From: Acidithiobacillus sp.
Lineage (GTDB): Bacteria > Pseudomonadota > Gammaproteobacteria > Acidithiobacillales > Acidithiobacillaceae
Length of the DNA: 5,404 bases
Assembly (NCBI GenBank): GCA_028065135.1
Contig: JAPTWR010000064.1
Span: 1 to 5,404, forward strand
Reading direction: 5' to 3'
Part shown: piece by piece, positions 5,193 through 5,404 of the stretch
How the letters are laid out: each line of letters opens with the position of its first letter
How positions within the stretch are numbered: the first letter of the stretch is position 1
Position numbers and translations under genes: made by a program
The notes under the pieces: model-generated
The model's database searches: none
What the model was told of the DNA's origin: nothing
The model's input: only the letters and a program-made list of their open reading frames with translations

Positions 5193-5404
5193 ATGTACCC
5201 AGGCAAATACACAGCATCCATCATGTTGGCACTCGGTCTGACGGCCCCGATCACGTCTTGGGCCGGAGGAGTGCTGCTGCATCTCAGGGACCAGGCCGAA
5301 CACTCTTCCACCGCCTTGCAGCAATTGAAACAGCAGGCCCACACCGGGGACCGGGCTGCCCAGTATTATCTGGGGGCCCTCTATGACCCGAGCCTGAAAC
5401 TCGG
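5193..5404 (+). CDS. Exported Sel1-repeat-like protein (3' end outside window)
   Basis: The frame opens at ATG 5193, with AAAGGAG at 5180-5186 as a strong ribosome binding site, and stays open for 70 codons to the window edge. The first 24 residues are a signal peptide: Lys5, a hydrophobic core ASIMLALGLTAPI, and SWA before Gly25 as the likely cleavage site. The mature start is a helical, glutamine-rich region (about 33-50). QQAHTGDRAAQYYLGALYD (48-65) then matches the start of a Sel1-like/TPR repeat, in which A-x-x-G-D-x-x-A-Q-x-x-L-G-x-x-Y is the usual pattern. Such proteins are helical solenoids that act as periplasmic or secreted protein-binding scaffolds; the partner is unknown. Only one repeat is visible here. 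The gene is GC-rich, unlike the block to its left, and appears to begin a new transcription unit. Confidence 0.78.
   Translation, partial: MYPGKYTASIMLALGLTAPITSWAGGVLLHLRDQAEHSSTALQQLKQQAHTGDRAAQYYLGALYDPSLKL

Noticed and set aside
5045..5386. Plus-strand frame of 113 codons across the right edge
   Set aside because: It overlaps the Sel1-like gene in another frame, which has a strong ribosome site, signal peptide and repeat motif.
1..5404. tRNA, rRNA or CRISPR array
   Set aside because: No cloverleaf-like segment, rRNA sequence or regularly spaced direct repeats were seen on reading the window.

Overview
The window reads as an accessory or island-like stretch of a proteobacterial chromosome. 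The families present (a YajR-like MFS transporter, an Rrf2 regulator, a DsrE-like protein and a DsbG-like lipoprotein) fit a Gram-negative bacterium. A sulfur-metabolising or acidophilic relative is possible, but the sequence does not prove it. By eye, base composition is a patchwork. The left edge, the transposase relic and the right edge are GC-rich, while about 800-2210 and 2760-4530 are clearly richer in A+T. This suggests several pieces joined by transfer and decay.

Left block (1-1334, plus strand): the last part of an MFS transporter overlaps the start of an Rrf2-type regulator with a Cys3-His sensor motif. A small exported protein of unknown function follows 26 bases later. The three look like one transcription unit. 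A 240-base leader with weak hairpins follows, then a stand-alone prolyl-4-hydroxylase-type 2-oxoglutarate/Fe(II) oxygenase (1576-2214) with its catalytic residues intact.

Middle block (2215-3972): a dead IS3-type transposase relic, broken by at least four frame changes and two stop codons, separates the oxygenase from a small DsrE/DsrF-like protein with its own plausible promoter. Convergent to that gene, on the minus strand, is a DsbG-like lipoprotein with a CPVC motif that lacks the usual dimerisation domain.

Right block (3973-5404): upstream of the DsbG-like gene, on the same strand, is what appears to be a decayed relative of it. The lipoprotein signal is intact, the thioredoxin core is missing, and scraps resembling the DsbG C-terminal half lie in other frames. 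About 800 bases without a convincing gene follow, including a minus-strand frame interrupted by one amber codon. The window ends inside a plus-strand gene for an exported Sel1-repeat-like protein. Its candidate promoter has a 17-bp inverted repeat over the -10 element.

No complete new multi-gene system can be demonstrated. The best leads are the Rrf2/exported-orphan pair, the compact DsbG-like lipoprotein with its decayed relative, and the operator-like palindrome at the right edge.
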